Below, piece after piece: positions 5,490-14,381 of a stretch of 64,000 nt of DNA. Each line of letters opens with the position of its first letter. Position 1 is the stretch's first letter. This stretch comes from Bacillota bacterium (GTDB taxonomy: Bacteria > Bacillota > Clostridia > Christensenellales > CAG-314). Where the stretch lies: assembly GCA_023458375.1 (NCBI GenBank), contig JAEWZT010000007.1, positions 69,229 to 133,228 on the forward strand, written 5' to 3'. The notes under the pieces are model-generated. The model did not search any database. It saw only the letters and a program-made list of their open reading frames with translations, and was not told the origin of the DNA. The position numbers and the translations under genes are program-made.

Positions 5490-6900
5490 TCCCTTACGAG
5501 CCGCACTATATCCCCGCGTATCAACCGTTGAGCAAGCCCGATTTGGTTATAGCTTGCCTGCGCAGGAAGACAAGCTTAGGGAATATGCCAACTATAAAGG
5601 CTATGAAATCGTCAAGGTTTATAAAGATGAGTTAAGCGGCAAAAACTTAGAGCGCCCCGAAATCAGGGCGTTAATTTCAGATATAAAAGCGGGTAAAATA
5701 GACATCGTTATTATCTATAAACTTGACAGGCTTTCGCGCAAAGTCAAAGATGTCTTAACCCTTGTCGAACTTTTTGAAAAATATAATGTTACCCTTTACA
5801 GCTTAACCGAAAACATAGATGTATCTTCTCCTTTCGGCAGGGCTGCGCTAAAAATGTCGGCAACCTTTTCCGAACTTGAACGCGAAACTATAATTGAGAG
5901 AATGCTATTCGGCAAAGAGCAGCGCAACAAGCAAGGGCTGTTAATGTATAACGGCAGACCGCCGCTGGGATATGAGTTTAACGAAAAAACTAAAAGATAC
6001 GAAATTATCCCTTCCGAGGCGGAAATCGTCAGAAAGATTTTTGACCTGTATAACAGCGGAATGTCTATAAGAAAAGTTCACGATTTTTGCAAAGGGAATT
6101 ATGACCATCCGTTTTTCAAAGGTAATAATATGTCTTGCAGAGCGATACTTAAACGGAGCATGTACATGGGCTGGTTTGAGTGGAACGGTGAACGATTTAA
6201 AGGCGAAAACTTTGACCCGATTATTTCTCCCGAAACATACTACTTTGCCCAAGAAAAAATGAAAAAGTCAGATACCTCTAAGCTGCGGGAAAACTCCCCC
6301 TATTTGCTTACAGGGCTTCTGCTTTGCGGTGAGTGCGGAAATAAATATGTAGGCAAATACTGGGTAAAAAGCTACAAAACAAAGGGCGGACCCGTGCTGC
6401 ACGAAACGAGAGGGTATGGCTGCGCCGCAAGAGTAAAGCGGGATAAAACCTACCACCCTGCTAAATGCGAAAACAGAATATACGCCGCTAAGGAACTTGA
6501 AGAAAAGATTGAAACGGCAATTATTAATTTTGAATTTACCGACGAGAACTCGGATTTTTCCCCAAGCACTGTCATTGATGCGATTATGGAGCAAAACGCT
6601 ACATACAAAAAGCAAATAGATAAGCTGCTGGATTTATACCTTGAAGACTATTACGACAAAGATACGCTTGACGCAAAAGTAGGGGCTATTCAAAATAAAA
6701 TAGACGATAACGATAAAGCGTTAAAGGCAATGCAGGAAAGGGAAAGGGATAAGCTGCCTGTGTCGGTTGAATATTTGCGGCAGAAGCAAAAAGAGTTTCC
6801 CACGGCGCCGCTAAACGAAAAACGCCTTTTTGTTCAAACTATTATAAAAAGTATCATTATTGAACGAGATGATATCACAATCAAGTGGAGAATTAAGTAA
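5479..6900 (+). CDS. Large serine recombinase (integrase)
   Basis: 473 residues. Catalytic resolvase domain at 1-150: YPRVSTVEQ with the nucleophilic Ser at about 15, IYKLDRLSRK, and the long E helix. A recombinase domain follows (NGRPPLGYEFNE ... EAEIVRKIFDLYNSGMSI), then a zinc-ribbon segment with LLCGECGNKYVG and a later Cys pair, and a C-terminal coiled coil (about 365-425). This is the full layout of large serine integrases that join attP and attB without host factors. It starts with AAGGA upstream and overlaps the ImmA-like gene by 11 bases. It is the last gene of the element; the interrupted host gene begins about 40 bases after its stop. Confidence 0.93.
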   Translation: MNTNPLRAALYPRVSTVEQARFGYSLPAQEDKLREYANYKGYEIVKVYKDELSGKNLERPEIRALISDIKAGKIDIVIIYKLDRLSRKVKDVLTLVELFEKYNVTLYSLTENIDVSSPFGRAALKMSATFSELERETIIERMLFGKEQRNKQGLLMYNGRPPLGYEFNEKTKRYEIIPSEAEIVRKIFDLYNSGMSIRKVHDFCKGNYDHPFFKGNNMSCRAILKRSMYMGWFEWNGERFKGENFDPIISPETYYFAQEKMKKSDTSKLRENSPYLLTGLLLCGECGNKYVGKYWVKSYKTKGGPVLHETRGYGCAARVKRDKTYHPAKCENRIYAAKELEEKIETAIINFEFTDENSDFSPSTVIDAIMEQNATYKKQIDKLLDLYLEDYYDKDTLDAKVGAIQNKIDDNDKALKAMQERERDKLPVSVEYLRQKQKEFPTAPLNEKRLFVQTIIKSIIIERDDITIKWRIK

Positions 6901-7221
6901 AAAAGCTCTTGTTAAATAGTGCGGGTCTAATGATATAAGTATGTACAGCGTGGTCTCGGGACCCATAAGCCCGATGTCCGCTTCCTTTGTAAGCAGGGCT
7001 GTCATGGTGTTGTCGGCGCCCGCTCCGTTTATAAGCTCTATTTCAAGCCCCGCTTCTTCAAAATAACCCAGCGACATCGCCAAATACTGCGGCGCATAAA
7101 AAATAGAGTGCGTTACTTCGTTGAGCCTGATTTTTCCTTCGTTGTCGTCGCAGGCGGAAAACGCCAAGACGGGCAGCAAGAGCAGGCAGGCGCACAGAAG
7201 TATTGATACAATCCTTTTCAA
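6811..7221 (-). pseudogene. ABC transporter substrate-binding lipoprotein, cut by element insertion
   Basis: The start is a TTG (7219-7221) after GGGAGG; upstream are a TATTAT -10 and TTAACA -35 on the minus strand. Residues 1-25 form a lipoprotein signal (hydrophobic stretch, then AFSACDD with the lipid-bearing Cys). Residues 30-93 match NMT1/SsuA-type binding proteins: IRLNEVTHSIFYAPQYLAMS, GYFEEAGLEIELINGAGA, ALLTKEADIGLMGPE. After about residue 95 the match is lost and the last 40 residues read through element DNA. The normal protein would be about 320-350 residues. The missing part presumably sits at the other end of the element. The ATPase and permease genes lie just to the right. Confidence 0.8.
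6920..6950. other. Probable attachment-site junction (right end of the element)
   Basis: On the minus strand, similarity to substrate-binding lipoproteins stops after ...MGPETTLY (about 6941-6960), and the reading frame continues into unrelated residues that lie between here and the integrase stop. The crossover is therefore placed near the gtaca at 6943-6947, with an uncertainty of about 20 bases. Serine integrases share only a 2-3 base core, so no long direct repeat is expected. The partner junction must be left of the window. Confidence 0.5.
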
Positions 7222-7629
7222 ATATATTACCTCCCAAGGGTGTTATGGTAATATAATATTCTTCCTGCGGTTATGCTGTTAAAGCAAAGGGAATATTTAA
7301 AAAGACTTACAGCGTTTATTCAAACGGACGGCAGATAATACTACTTTTTAGGGCGGTCAGTTTCAATGCTGACAGCAGGCGGCGGCATGGACAAAAGATT
7401 TTTCAGTATTTTTTAAAAACTGTAAGCCAACGGTTTCAAAATCAAATTATATTGCCGCAGATATCAATCTTAATTATTTTCAATCAATTTTAGTTTGTTT
7501 TATATAATATTTTGGTCAATCGGGTTTCTTTTTGACTGCCGTTATACTTTTTTTAGGGTTTTGCCGTTTCACACAAAGCTGCCAAAAACACTATAATGAA
7601 TATGTAAACAAAGGTGAGGCTAACTTAAA
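7222..7629. promoter_or_regulatory. Divergent intergenic region between binding protein and ATPase genes
   Basis: 408 bases. It holds the leftward promoter of the binding-protein gene near 7255-7285. Toward the right TATAAT lies at 7592-7597 with only a weak -35, and AAGGTGAGG is at 7610-7618 ahead of the ATPase TTG start. A small hairpin (GTCAG...CTGAC) occurs near 7360. I looked for a TPP riboswitch, expected if this were a thiamine-precursor transporter, and saw none. Confidence 0.5.
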
Positions 7630-8373
7630 TTGACTGTATTAAAACTTGAAAAGGTTTGCAAAACCTTTTACTCAAAATACGCCGAAACGGAAGCCGTCAG
7701 AGACTTGTCCTTTACGGTGGAAAAAGGCGAATTTGTAGCCCTATTGGGCCCCTCGGGATGCGGCAAGACAACGCTGCTTTCTTTAATCAGCGGCATTTTA
7801 CCGCTAAGCGGCGGCAGCATTTCCATATATTCGCAGGGAGAAAGCAAAGTCGGCTATATGCTTCAACACGACCATCTTTTTGAATGGCGCACTATTTACA
7901 AAAACGTCGTTTTGGGGCTCGAAATCCAAAAAAAGATGACGGAAGAAAACCTTGCGCGCGCGGTATCGCTTTTAAAAAAATACGGGCTTGGCGACTTTAT
8001 TGACAGATACCCCAACCAACTGTCGGGCGGTATGCGCCAAAGGGTTGCTTTAATCAGGACGCTTGCGCTTGACCCCGAGATCTTATTGCTTGACGAACCT
8101 TTTTCGGCGCTTGATTTTCAGACGCGTCTAAAAGTGTGCGACGATGTGTATTCAATTATCAAAAGCGAGAAAAAAACAACTTTGCTTGTTACGCACGACA
8201 TTTCCGAAGCCATCAGCCTTTCGGATAGGATACTGGTGCTTTCTCCCCGCCCCGCCCAAATAGCGCATCAACACACGATGGATATGTCGCATATACTCAG
8301 CCCCCTTAAACGCAGGGAGCACAGCGGTTTTGCGGCGCACTTTGACAGGATATGGCAGGAGTTAAATAAATGA
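7630..8373 (+). CDS. ABC transporter ATPase (SsuB/TauB/ThiZ type)
   Basis: 247 residues with all nucleotide-binding motifs: Walker A GPSGCGKTT at about 40, Q-loop in YMLQHDHLFEW, signature LSGGMRQR, Walker B EILLLDEPFSALD and the H-loop LLVTHDISEA. This set and the length fit the nitrate/sulfonate/taurine/pyrimidine-precursor family. It couples ATP hydrolysis to import through the permease encoded next (four-base overlap). Start is a TTG preceded by GGTGAGG. The substrate is unknown: the binding protein belongs to the NMT1/THI5-like superfamily, which includes thiamine-precursor, sulfonate and riboflavin carriers. With that protein truncated, the system may be inactive in the lysogen. Confidence 0.9.
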   Translation: MTVLKLEKVCKTFYSKYAETEAVRDLSFTVEKGEFVALLGPSGCGKTTLLSLISGILPLSGGSISIYSQGESKVGYMLQHDHLFEWRTIYKNVVLGLEIQKKMTEENLARAVSLLKKYGLGDFIDRYPNQLSGGMRQRVALIRTLALDPEILLLDEPFSALDFQTRLKVCDDVYSIIKSEKKTTLLVTHDISEAISLSDRILVLSPRPAQIAHQHTMDMSHILSPLKRREHSGFAAHFDRIWQELNK

Positions 8374-9176
8374 AAATAAAACCCCTATCTAACCAGCACG
8401 CTAAATATTTATTAGGTCAAAAGCGGTATTCTACCGCCGTTATTTTATCTCAGGCGGGTTTTCTTGTGCTGGTGCTTTTGGTGTGGGAGGCGCTTGCAAG
8501 GCTTGAACTCATTGACGCTTTTATAACAAGCTCCCCTACGAGGATAATGGATACAATAATTCAAACCTTTGCTACGGGAAACCTGTTTAAGCATTTAATG
8601 GTATCCACCTACGAAACGGTTGCGGGCTTTTTGCTGGGAACACTGCTTGGCACGGGCGCCGCGATAGCGATGTGGTGGTCGCAGTTTTTGTCCGACGTGT
8701 TAGAGCCTTACGTAGTCGTGCTAAACAGCCTGCCAAAAATCGCTCTGGGACCCCTTATAATCATTTGGGTGGGCACGGGTACCGCAAGCATAATCACAAT
8801 GGCGGTATTGGTTTCCGTCGTTGTAACGACAATAACGATGTTAAACGGCTTTAATCAGACCAACGGCGACAAGATACTGCTGCTAAAAACCATGAACGCA
8901 AGCAAGGGGCAGATTTTTCTAAAACTTGTCTTTCCCGCCAATATCTCCACCTTAGTGGCTGCTTTAAAAATAAACGTGGGAATGGCTTGGGTTGGCACAA
9001 TTATGGGGGAATATCTGGTAAGCAAGGCGGGCTTGGGATATTTAATCGTTTACGGAGGACAGACCTTTAAACTTGACCTTGTAATGAGCTGCACAATAAT
9101 ACTTTGCGCTCTCGCCGGCATAATGTATTTTTGCGTTTCTCTGCTTGAAAAAGCCATAATACGGTGGAAAGACTAA
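8370..9176 (+). CDS. ABC transporter permease (SsuC/ThiX type)
   Basis: 268 residues with about six membrane segments. The cytoplasmic coupling motif of binding-protein-dependent permeases is visible as MNASKGQIFLKLVFPANIST (the EAA loop) around 185. The N-terminal region has FLVLVLLVWEALARLELIDA and the typical SSPTRI segment. The gene overlaps the ATPase by four bases and is followed by a hairpin cluster, so it is the last gene of the unit. Transport role inferred from family; substrate unknown. Confidence 0.9.
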   Translation: MKIKPLSNQHAKYLLGQKRYSTAVILSQAGFLVLVLLVWEALARLELIDAFITSSPTRIMDTIIQTFATGNLFKHLMVSTYETVAGFLLGTLLGTGAAIAMWWSQFLSDVLEPYVVVLNSLPKIALGPLIIIWVGTGTASIITMAVLVSVVVTTITMLNGFNQTNGDKILLLKTMNASKGQIFLKLVFPANISTLVAALKINVGMAWVGTIMGEYLVSKAGLGYLIVYGGQTFKLDLVMSCTIILCALAGIMYFCVSLLEKAIIRWKD

Positions 9177-9227
9177 ACAATTAAAACTGTGAAAATACCG
9201 CGCATCTTCAACATAGGCGCTCCACAC

Positions 9228-9343
9228 CGCGTTAAATAATTTTAACGCGTTTCAATATAAGGGGGCGAACATAAAACCCCGTTAATACTCTGTTTTAACG
9301 GGGACCCCGAAATAAAACCCCATTAAAACTTCGTTTTAATGGG
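9228..9343. repeat. Cluster of three strong hairpins between convergent genes
   Basis: Within the gap 9177-9549: 9228-9249 (9-bp stem CGCGTTAAA, loop TAAT), 9277-9303 (9-bp stem CCCCGTTAA, 9-base loop) and 9319-9343 (11-bp stem CCCATTAAAAC, loop TTC). The second and third share the frame AACCCC(G/A)TTAA...TTAA(C/T)GGG and look like diverged copies of one unit; a fourth weak hairpin (CCCGT...ACGGG) lies near 9387-9404. They may serve as terminators for both converging units or be a dispersed repeat, since a related hairpin occurs at 48943. Nothing else is seen in the gap. Confidence 0.75.
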
Positions 9344-9549
9344 AACCCCTAGAAAAACCCTATTTATACGGGGCGCAAAGGTTACTCCCGTTTAATTTGA
9401 CGGGTAGTTTTATGGCAAACTATGATTTTGCAAAACATACGGAAAGTTAAGGGCAAAAAAACTTTTTCGTTTTTACAGTTTAGAGTTTGCCAAGGGAAAA
9501 TGTTCGCCCCCGCGGTCTTTAAAATAACGCCCGTTAGCCTTTTTTGGGA

Positions 9550-10557
9550 TTAACCCAACTTTAATTCCTTTCTTGCAAAAACGCTGTGAAGCAGCGAGGC
9601 AATAAAAATTATTCCGAAAAGCGCAATTAAAGGGTATGAGGCGTCTATTATTGAAGAAAATCCCAAAAGCGAAAAAAGCGTTGCGGCAAACATAACTGCC
9701 GTAACGGACAAAAACTTGTTCTTTATTTTTATATTTACGCTGTTTATTAAGGGAAGAGCGTTGCTTATTACCGATGTTACCACAGATAGGTAAAGCACGG
9801 CGGTGGCGATGTAAAACAACGGCTTTCCCCTTTCTTTGGCAAGGTAAATTAAGGGCATAGGTATATAGGCAAACACGCCGTCGTTAAGGCGCAAAATTAT
9901 AAGCACAAGCAGCAAAACGATTAAACCCGCCGAACACAGCGAACATATAAGCATTTCTTTTTTTGTAAGCTCCCTTCCCAAAGGAAGCATTACGCCGCAA
10001 AGCAAAAGGGAGTTAAAACTGACATAAGACAGGGAGGGGGAAATTGCCGATTCCTCCCCCAAAGCGGCGTCAGGTATGCCCTTACAGCAAATAAAAATTA
10101 TAAAAAACATCATTACGGGCACAAAAAGCGCGTTAATTATTTTTAGCCCCTTTAAATTATACATAAGTGCCAAGCCGCACAGCGCCGCCGTAACGGCGGA
10201 AAAAAGCGGTATGCGCGCGTCTAAGTTTATTAAAGGCGCAAGGCACATATTAGCCCCCGCAAGCATTGTTGACAGCAGCAAAAAATAGCAAAACAGCAAA
10301 GAGAAGCGGGGAATTTTTTCATATTTTCCGAAAAGGCTTGAAAAAAGCCCGTCAATGCTGTCGGCATTAAACTTCTTTCCGACGTAAAAAATCAAATAAA
10401 AACAAAGTGAAAAGCATATAAAGCAAACCGCCGCAATGTAATATACGTTACCGCCGTGAAAAAACAAAAAAACTTCTTTGCCCGTCGCAAAGCCGGCGCC
10501 CACAAAACTGCCTAGCAAAACGCATACCGTAATAAGGCACTTTACAAAACTTTTCAT
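9550..10557 (-). CDS. YkvI-type membrane protein (LeuT-fold APC superfamily)
   Basis: 335 residues, about ten predicted membrane helices. The first helix carries the family mark VLLGSFVGAGFATGKEVFLF, i.e. a broken helix with G-x-G-F-A-x-G-x-E, as in YkvI-like proteins of Firmicutes, relatives of amino-acid/sodium symporters. Later helices include ANMCLAPLINLDARIPLFS and SNALPLINSV. The substrate is not known. It lies 48 bases downstream of the 501-residue repeat protein and is probably co-transcribed with it; it ends toward the hairpin cluster. Confidence 0.75.
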   Translation of the reverse strand: MKSFVKCLITVCVLLGSFVGAGFATGKEVFLFFHGGNVYYIAAVCFICFSLCFYLIFYVGKKFNADSIDGLFSSLFGKYEKIPRFSLLFCYFLLLSTMLAGANMCLAPLINLDARIPLFSAVTAALCGLALMYNLKGLKIINALFVPVMMFFIIFICCKGIPDAALGEESAISPSLSYVSFNSLLLCGVMLPLGRELTKKEMLICSLCSAGLIVLLLVLIILRLNDGVFAYIPMPLIYLAKERGKPLFYIATAVLYLSVVTSVISNALPLINSVNIKIKNKFLSVTAVMFAATLFSLLGFSSIIDASYPLIALFGIIFIASLLHSVFARKELKLG

Positions 10558-10605
10558 ATAGGCTATCTTACGACTTGGGGTTTTTGCTTAGAACCTTTTA
10601 AAAGC

Positions 10606-12111
10606 TTACAAAATCTGTTGGGAAAAGTCGGCGACCTTTGAATACTCAACCCCGAAAAGGGGGTAAATTGCGTTTTCGTCTTTTATTATGCGCGCAAGAT
10701 AGGCAGCGACTACGCGCGAAGAGGCGGTGATATTTCTTTGCGCCATTAAAAGCCCCAGCATTTCTCCCTCGTTAATTACGCATAATATGTCGGAAGCGGA
10801 AAGCACGTATTTGGTGCCCATTACCGAAAGCGCCAGCGCCGTTTGCTCTTTTAACATTAAAGGAAGTTCCTTAGGCAGCCGCAGATTGTAAAACAGCCCT
10901 TCGGCAACGACGGGAATACCGTCGCATTTTTTCATCAAAAGGGCGTAAAGAACGACAGAATTGAGATTTGTCATATTAAAGCCCAGTTTGGAAGGGGTTA
11001 CAAGTAGTTTTTTAAGGTAATTTTCCATTCTTGCGCCTTCAACCTGCGAAAGTAAAAATATGAAGTTCTTTTTTGTCGCGTCGGCAACGTAAGAGCTGTA
11101 TAGCGCCCACTCTACCGCCTCAAACAATTTTTTGTTTGAAAAAATGCCGAAAAAGTCGGGAAAAGAAGTAATGTAGGAAATTGCCTCTGCCCTTTTTTCC
11201 TTGGGTATGTCGGTGCAGTATTCTTTAATTATTCCCCCGCCTTTTACAAAATCGTAGTTGGCGGTATAGTATTTAGTTACGGGGTTGGGCACAAAGGTTT
11301 CGCAGTCGCGCAGCATTAGCCCCGCGCGCTCGTATTCCCCCGTGTTGTAGCAGGCTATGGCGTAAGGTATGCAAACATGGAAATATTTTACATAGTCCTC
11401 CTGCCCGTCAAGGTTGCTAAGCCATTCATATGCCTCTTTGTGAAGCCCGACGTTTCCCAAAGCCATTCCGATTTCGCAAAAAGACCTTACGTCCCCCTCT
11501 CTGTCAACGCTTTTGTCAAGGTAGTTGAGCAAGCTTTTGAATGCCTGCTTTTCGCCGTTAAGATAAAAGGCTTGAAGCGCCAAAACGCTTACCTTTAAAT
11601 CGTCCTTAAACCTAAAAAGCCCCCATTTGACATGCTCGGAAGCTAAGTCATACCTTTTTTCAGCAATAAAAGTTGGAACAGAGACCACCACTTTGGCATA
11701 TTCGTAGATTTCTTTTTCCTCTTCCGCGTAGGGCTGCTGCTGCTCGTTTAAAAACTCCTCAGATTCCTCATCTTCCAACGCCTGCGTATCGCAAAAGGCG
11801 TTCCCCTCTTGGGGCACGCCGCCGCCGTAGTAATAGGAACGCAAATTATCCTCTATTGTGTCAAAATTGCTTTGCAGCGCCTTCATGCTCTGCTTGACGA
11901 AAACTCCTTTTGCAAGCAGAGAATATAACTCCTCGCAGGAAGGAATAATCATGCCCATATCGGCTAATGCGTAAGCCGTCAAAAGGCGGGCAGACGCGGT
12001 ATTGGCGCGGCGCAAAAGCGCTATGCCGGCAAAATAATTGCCCTGCTCAATAAGCGATTTTGCAGCAGTCACAAGCTGACTTTTCTTTTGGGGGAAACTT
12101 ACTAAACTCAT
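10606..12111 (-). CDS. Uncharacterised TPR-like repeat protein
   Basis: 501 residues without signal peptide. The first 85 residues and about 155-300 look like helical-hairpin repeats of the tetratricopeptide kind (LIEQGNYFAGIALLRRANTA; EKRYDLASEHVKWGLFRFKD; CEIGMALGNVGLHKEAYEWL; AIACYNTGEYERAGLMLRDC). Residues 95-140 form an acidic, Gln/Glu-rich linker. The C-terminal 190 residues are helical without a recognised domain. A cytoplasmic scaffold or adaptor is plausible, but no function can be given. The start ATG has AAAGG upstream. First gene of a probable two-gene unit with the YkvI-type gene. Confidence 0.6.
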   Translation of the reverse strand: MSLVSFPQKKSQLVTAAKSLIEQGNYFAGIALLRRANTASARLLTAYALADMGMIIPSCEELYSLLAKGVFVKQSMKALQSNFDTIEDNLRSYYYGGGVPQEGNAFCDTQALEDEESEEFLNEQQQPYAEEEKEIYEYAKVVVSVPTFIAEKRYDLASEHVKWGLFRFKDDLKVSVLALQAFYLNGEKQAFKSLLNYLDKSVDREGDVRSFCEIGMALGNVGLHKEAYEWLSNLDGQEDYVKYFHVCIPYAIACYNTGEYERAGLMLRDCETFVPNPVTKYYTANYDFVKGGGIIKEYCTDIPKEKRAEAISYITSFPDFFGIFSNKKLFEAVEWALYSSYVADATKKNFIFLLSQVEGARMENYLKKLLVTPSKLGFNMTNLNSVVLYALLMKKCDGIPVVAEGLFYNLRLPKELPLMLKEQTALALSVMGTKYVLSASDILCVINEGEMLGLLMAQRNITASSRVVAAYLARIIKDENAIYPLFGVEYSKVADFSQQIL

Positions 12112-12320
12112 TTAAAACCTTTAATATATTTTGGGGCGCATTATGATTTCGTTTTTTATTATACCCCATTATTTTGCGAAGTCGCACTTAAACCGTTTGC
12201 TTCGGTTTACTATTTTTAGCTTTTGTTTCCGCAAGCTTGCAGTTTTACATTGCAAAAATAGTTCTCACAAATATTAGATTACCGAAATCTAAACTTAGCT
12301 TTATTCGGCATCACCAACAA

Positions 12321-12337
12321 GGGGGCTTTACGCCCCC
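12321..12337. terminator. Hairpin after the 299-residue membrane protein gene
   Basis: GGGGGC/GCCCCC with loop TTTAC lies seven bases beyond the stop of the leftward gene. The run AAAGTTTTAATTTTTTT on the right would make it a better terminator for rightward transcription; leftward there is no T-run. The gap 12112-12343 shows nothing else. Confidence 0.5.
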
Positions 12338-12343
12338 AAAGTT

Positions 12344-13243
12344 TTAATTTTTTTCTTTTTTAGTTACGGGGTGGAAAAGCGCGAAGGTTTTCATCATATG
12401 GGTCATCCATACCAGCACTATATAAAACGCACCTATAAAGAGCATAATCACCAAAATGAAGCTTGTGATAGAGGAGCTGAGGTTAATAAGCGCCAAAACC
12501 ACAACGGGAATTAAAGCGATTATAAGCTTAAAGGAGTTGGGAAGAATATTCATCCACATTAAAAGCCAAGCGTCTTTAAGGTTAGTTTTTGCGTCCTGCT
12601 TATAGGTCGCGGCTACGGAAATTAAAATAAAACAATACATTCCTGCAAAGAACAGCAGTAGGTAAGCCAAAACAATAAATATTATTGACACCGCCTTAGG
12701 AAAACCGACTGAGCTGAGTAAAAAACTTTGCAGGGAGTATATGCCGTAATAAGCGACGGAAAGCAGTGAGGAACAAATCAAAGAATAAGCTATGCTTCCC
12801 TTAATCCCCAGCCAAAAGCTTTTGAATATCGTAAGCCTGCCCGTCCAAAAAGCGTCGCGTATAATGGCAAAGCCGCCCGAAAGGGTAAAAGCCAGCGCCG
12901 CGAGGGCGGGTATAAGCCAAAGGTGATACTCGTTGCTTATAATAAGCGACTGCCCGCTGACATAATCAGTAACGCCCGTCCAAACGGAAGCTCCCATACC
13001 CAGCGCGTTTGCCGAGGGCAAAATATTTGTTATCTGCGCAACGTCTAGGGTGTTAAAATAGAAAACTACCACCGCGGGGAGGAAAAATATCAAAAGCAAA
13101 ATATTGGAAAGGAGGATTTTTAGCATTTGGTCGCGGTAAAGCACGGTAAAGAACTTCCATGTGCTAAGCCTGTTTAATCTTTTGCTAACATGCTCGTTTC
13201 TTTCATTTGCCAGTTTGATTTCGTTATATTTCAGCGCGCTCAT
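12344..13243 (-). CDS. Multispanning membrane protein, unknown
   Basis: 299 residues, about six hydrophobic segments (for example LLIFFLPAVVVFYF, LAALAFTLSGGFAII, IIFIVLAYLLLFFAGMYCFI, ILVIMLFIGAFYIVLVW). The cytoplasmic N-terminus is hydrophilic. The pattern, including a W-containing loop before the second pair of helices (RDAFWTGRLTIFKSFW), resembles YesL/DUF624-type membrane proteins, but the match is not firm. Alone in its unit, divergent from asd. AAAGAGG precedes the ATG. Confidence 0.5.
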   Translation of the reverse strand: MSALKYNEIKLANERNEHVSKRLNRLSTWKFFTVLYRDQMLKILLSNILLLIFFLPAVVVFYFNTLDVAQITNILPSANALGMGASVWTGVTDYVSGQSLIISNEYHLWLIPALAALAFTLSGGFAIIRDAFWTGRLTIFKSFWLGIKGSIAYSLICSSLLSVAYYGIYSLQSFLLSSVGFPKAVSIIFIVLAYLLLFFAGMYCFILISVAATYKQDAKTNLKDAWLLMWMNILPNSFKLIIALIPVVVLALINLSSSITSFILVIMLFIGAFYIVLVWMTHMMKTFALFHPVTKKEKN

Positions 13244-13395
13244 TTTTTACCTCTTTATCATTCTTGTTTAATTTTACATTATTTTTAAGATTTATACAAT
13301 CAATTAGGGGATACTTATTTCTTTTTTCCTTTTAATTGAGTTTTTGTCTGTGCAGAATTTTCCCCCGCGCGAATATAATTATAAAAGGAGAAATT

Positions 13396-14376
13396 ATGAA
13401 AAATATCGCTGTAATAGGCGCCACAGGAATTGTAGGCGAAAAACTCATTGAGATTTTAGACAAAGAAGGTAAAAACTATAACGTGTCGCTTTTTGCCACT
13501 AAAAAAAGCGAGGGCAGGCAATACGCGCTATGCGGGCAAACGCTTAAAGTAGAGGAGCTAAATGATACCTCGGCTCAAAAAAACGACTTTGACCTTGCCT
13601 ATTTTTGCGCCGAAAACGCCGTTTCGGCTAAATATCTGCCGATGTTTACGGCGCGGGGCACGGTGTGCGTTGACAACTCCTCATTTTTCCGCCTTGCTTC
13701 CGCCGTTCCGCTAATTATACCCGAAATAAACAGGTATATGCTTTTTTCGCACAACAACATTATAGCCAACCCCAACTGCACTTCGGTAATAGTGTGTTTG
13801 GCTTTAAACGCGCTCAATTTGCGTTTCGGTATAAAAAGGGTGGTGGCATCAACCTATCAGGCGGTAAGCGGCGGCGGCAAAGAAGCCGTTGACGATTACT
13901 TAAAAAAGCGGGGGGAGGGCAAGACAAAAAAACTGCCCCATAAGATTTATGACAACTGCATACCGCATATAGATGACTTTTGCCCCAACGGATATACCAA
14001 AGAGGAAATGAAAGTTGCGGAAGAATGCGCCAAAATACTTTGCATGCCCGCTTCGGCTTTTACCTGCACGGCGGTAAGGGTTCCGTTGCTCAACTGCCAC
14101 TCCGTAAGCTTAAACGTAGAGCTTGCGAGCGCCGCTTCCACCGAAGAAATTACTTCGCTTTTATGTATGACGGAGGGGGTGGAGGTAATGGACGACAGAA
14201 AATCCTATTACCCTATGCCGCTACTGCTTGACGGCAAAAGAAAAATAGGCGTGGGGAGAATAAGGCGGGACGGCAGCAGAAAAAATACCTTTAATCTTTG
14301 GGCGACGGGAGATAACTTGCTTAAAGGAGCAGCCTACAACGCCTACCAAATAGGCGAAATTGTTTTGGGAGGATAA
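13396..14376 (+). CDS. asd: Aspartate-semialdehyde dehydrogenase
   Basis: 326 residues from the ATG at 13396 (AAAAGGAG upstream); a longer frame to 13336 has no ribosome-binding site. TATAAT at 13374-13379 gives a short leader. NADP-binding motif IAVIGATGIVGEKLI at the N-terminus; catalytic Cys in IANPNCTSVIV (about 131); STYQAVSGGGKEAVDDY and the substrate-binding KEEMKVAEECAKIL region follow. It reduces aspartyl phosphate to aspartate semialdehyde, the branch point for lysine, threonine and methionine. Next to dapA (six bases) and dapB, it feeds the lysine/diaminopimelate route for peptidoglycan and dipicolinate. Confidence 0.95.
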   Translation: MKNIAVIGATGIVGEKLIEILDKEGKNYNVSLFATKKSEGRQYALCGQTLKVEELNDTSAQKNDFDLAYFCAENAVSAKYLPMFTARGTVCVDNSSFFRLASAVPLIIPEINRYMLFSHNNIIANPNCTSVIVCLALNALNLRFGIKRVVASTYQAVSGGGKEAVDDYLKKRGEGKTKKLPHKIYDNCIPHIDDFCPNGYTKEEMKVAEECAKILCMPASAFTCTAVRVPLLNCHSVSLNVELASAASTEEITSLLCMTEGVEVMDDRKSYYPMPLLLDGKRKIGVGRIRRDGSRKNTFNLWATGDNLLKGAAYNAYQIGEIVLGG

Positions 14377-14381
14377 TAAAA

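Noticed and set aside
7222..7629. TPP riboswitch for the ABC transporter
   Set aside because: The CUGAGA and ACCUGA-type motifs are absent; only a small hairpin is seen.
8672..8854. Basic 60-codon frame inside the permease gene
   Set aside because: Overlaps the conserved permease frame and has no ribosome-binding site.
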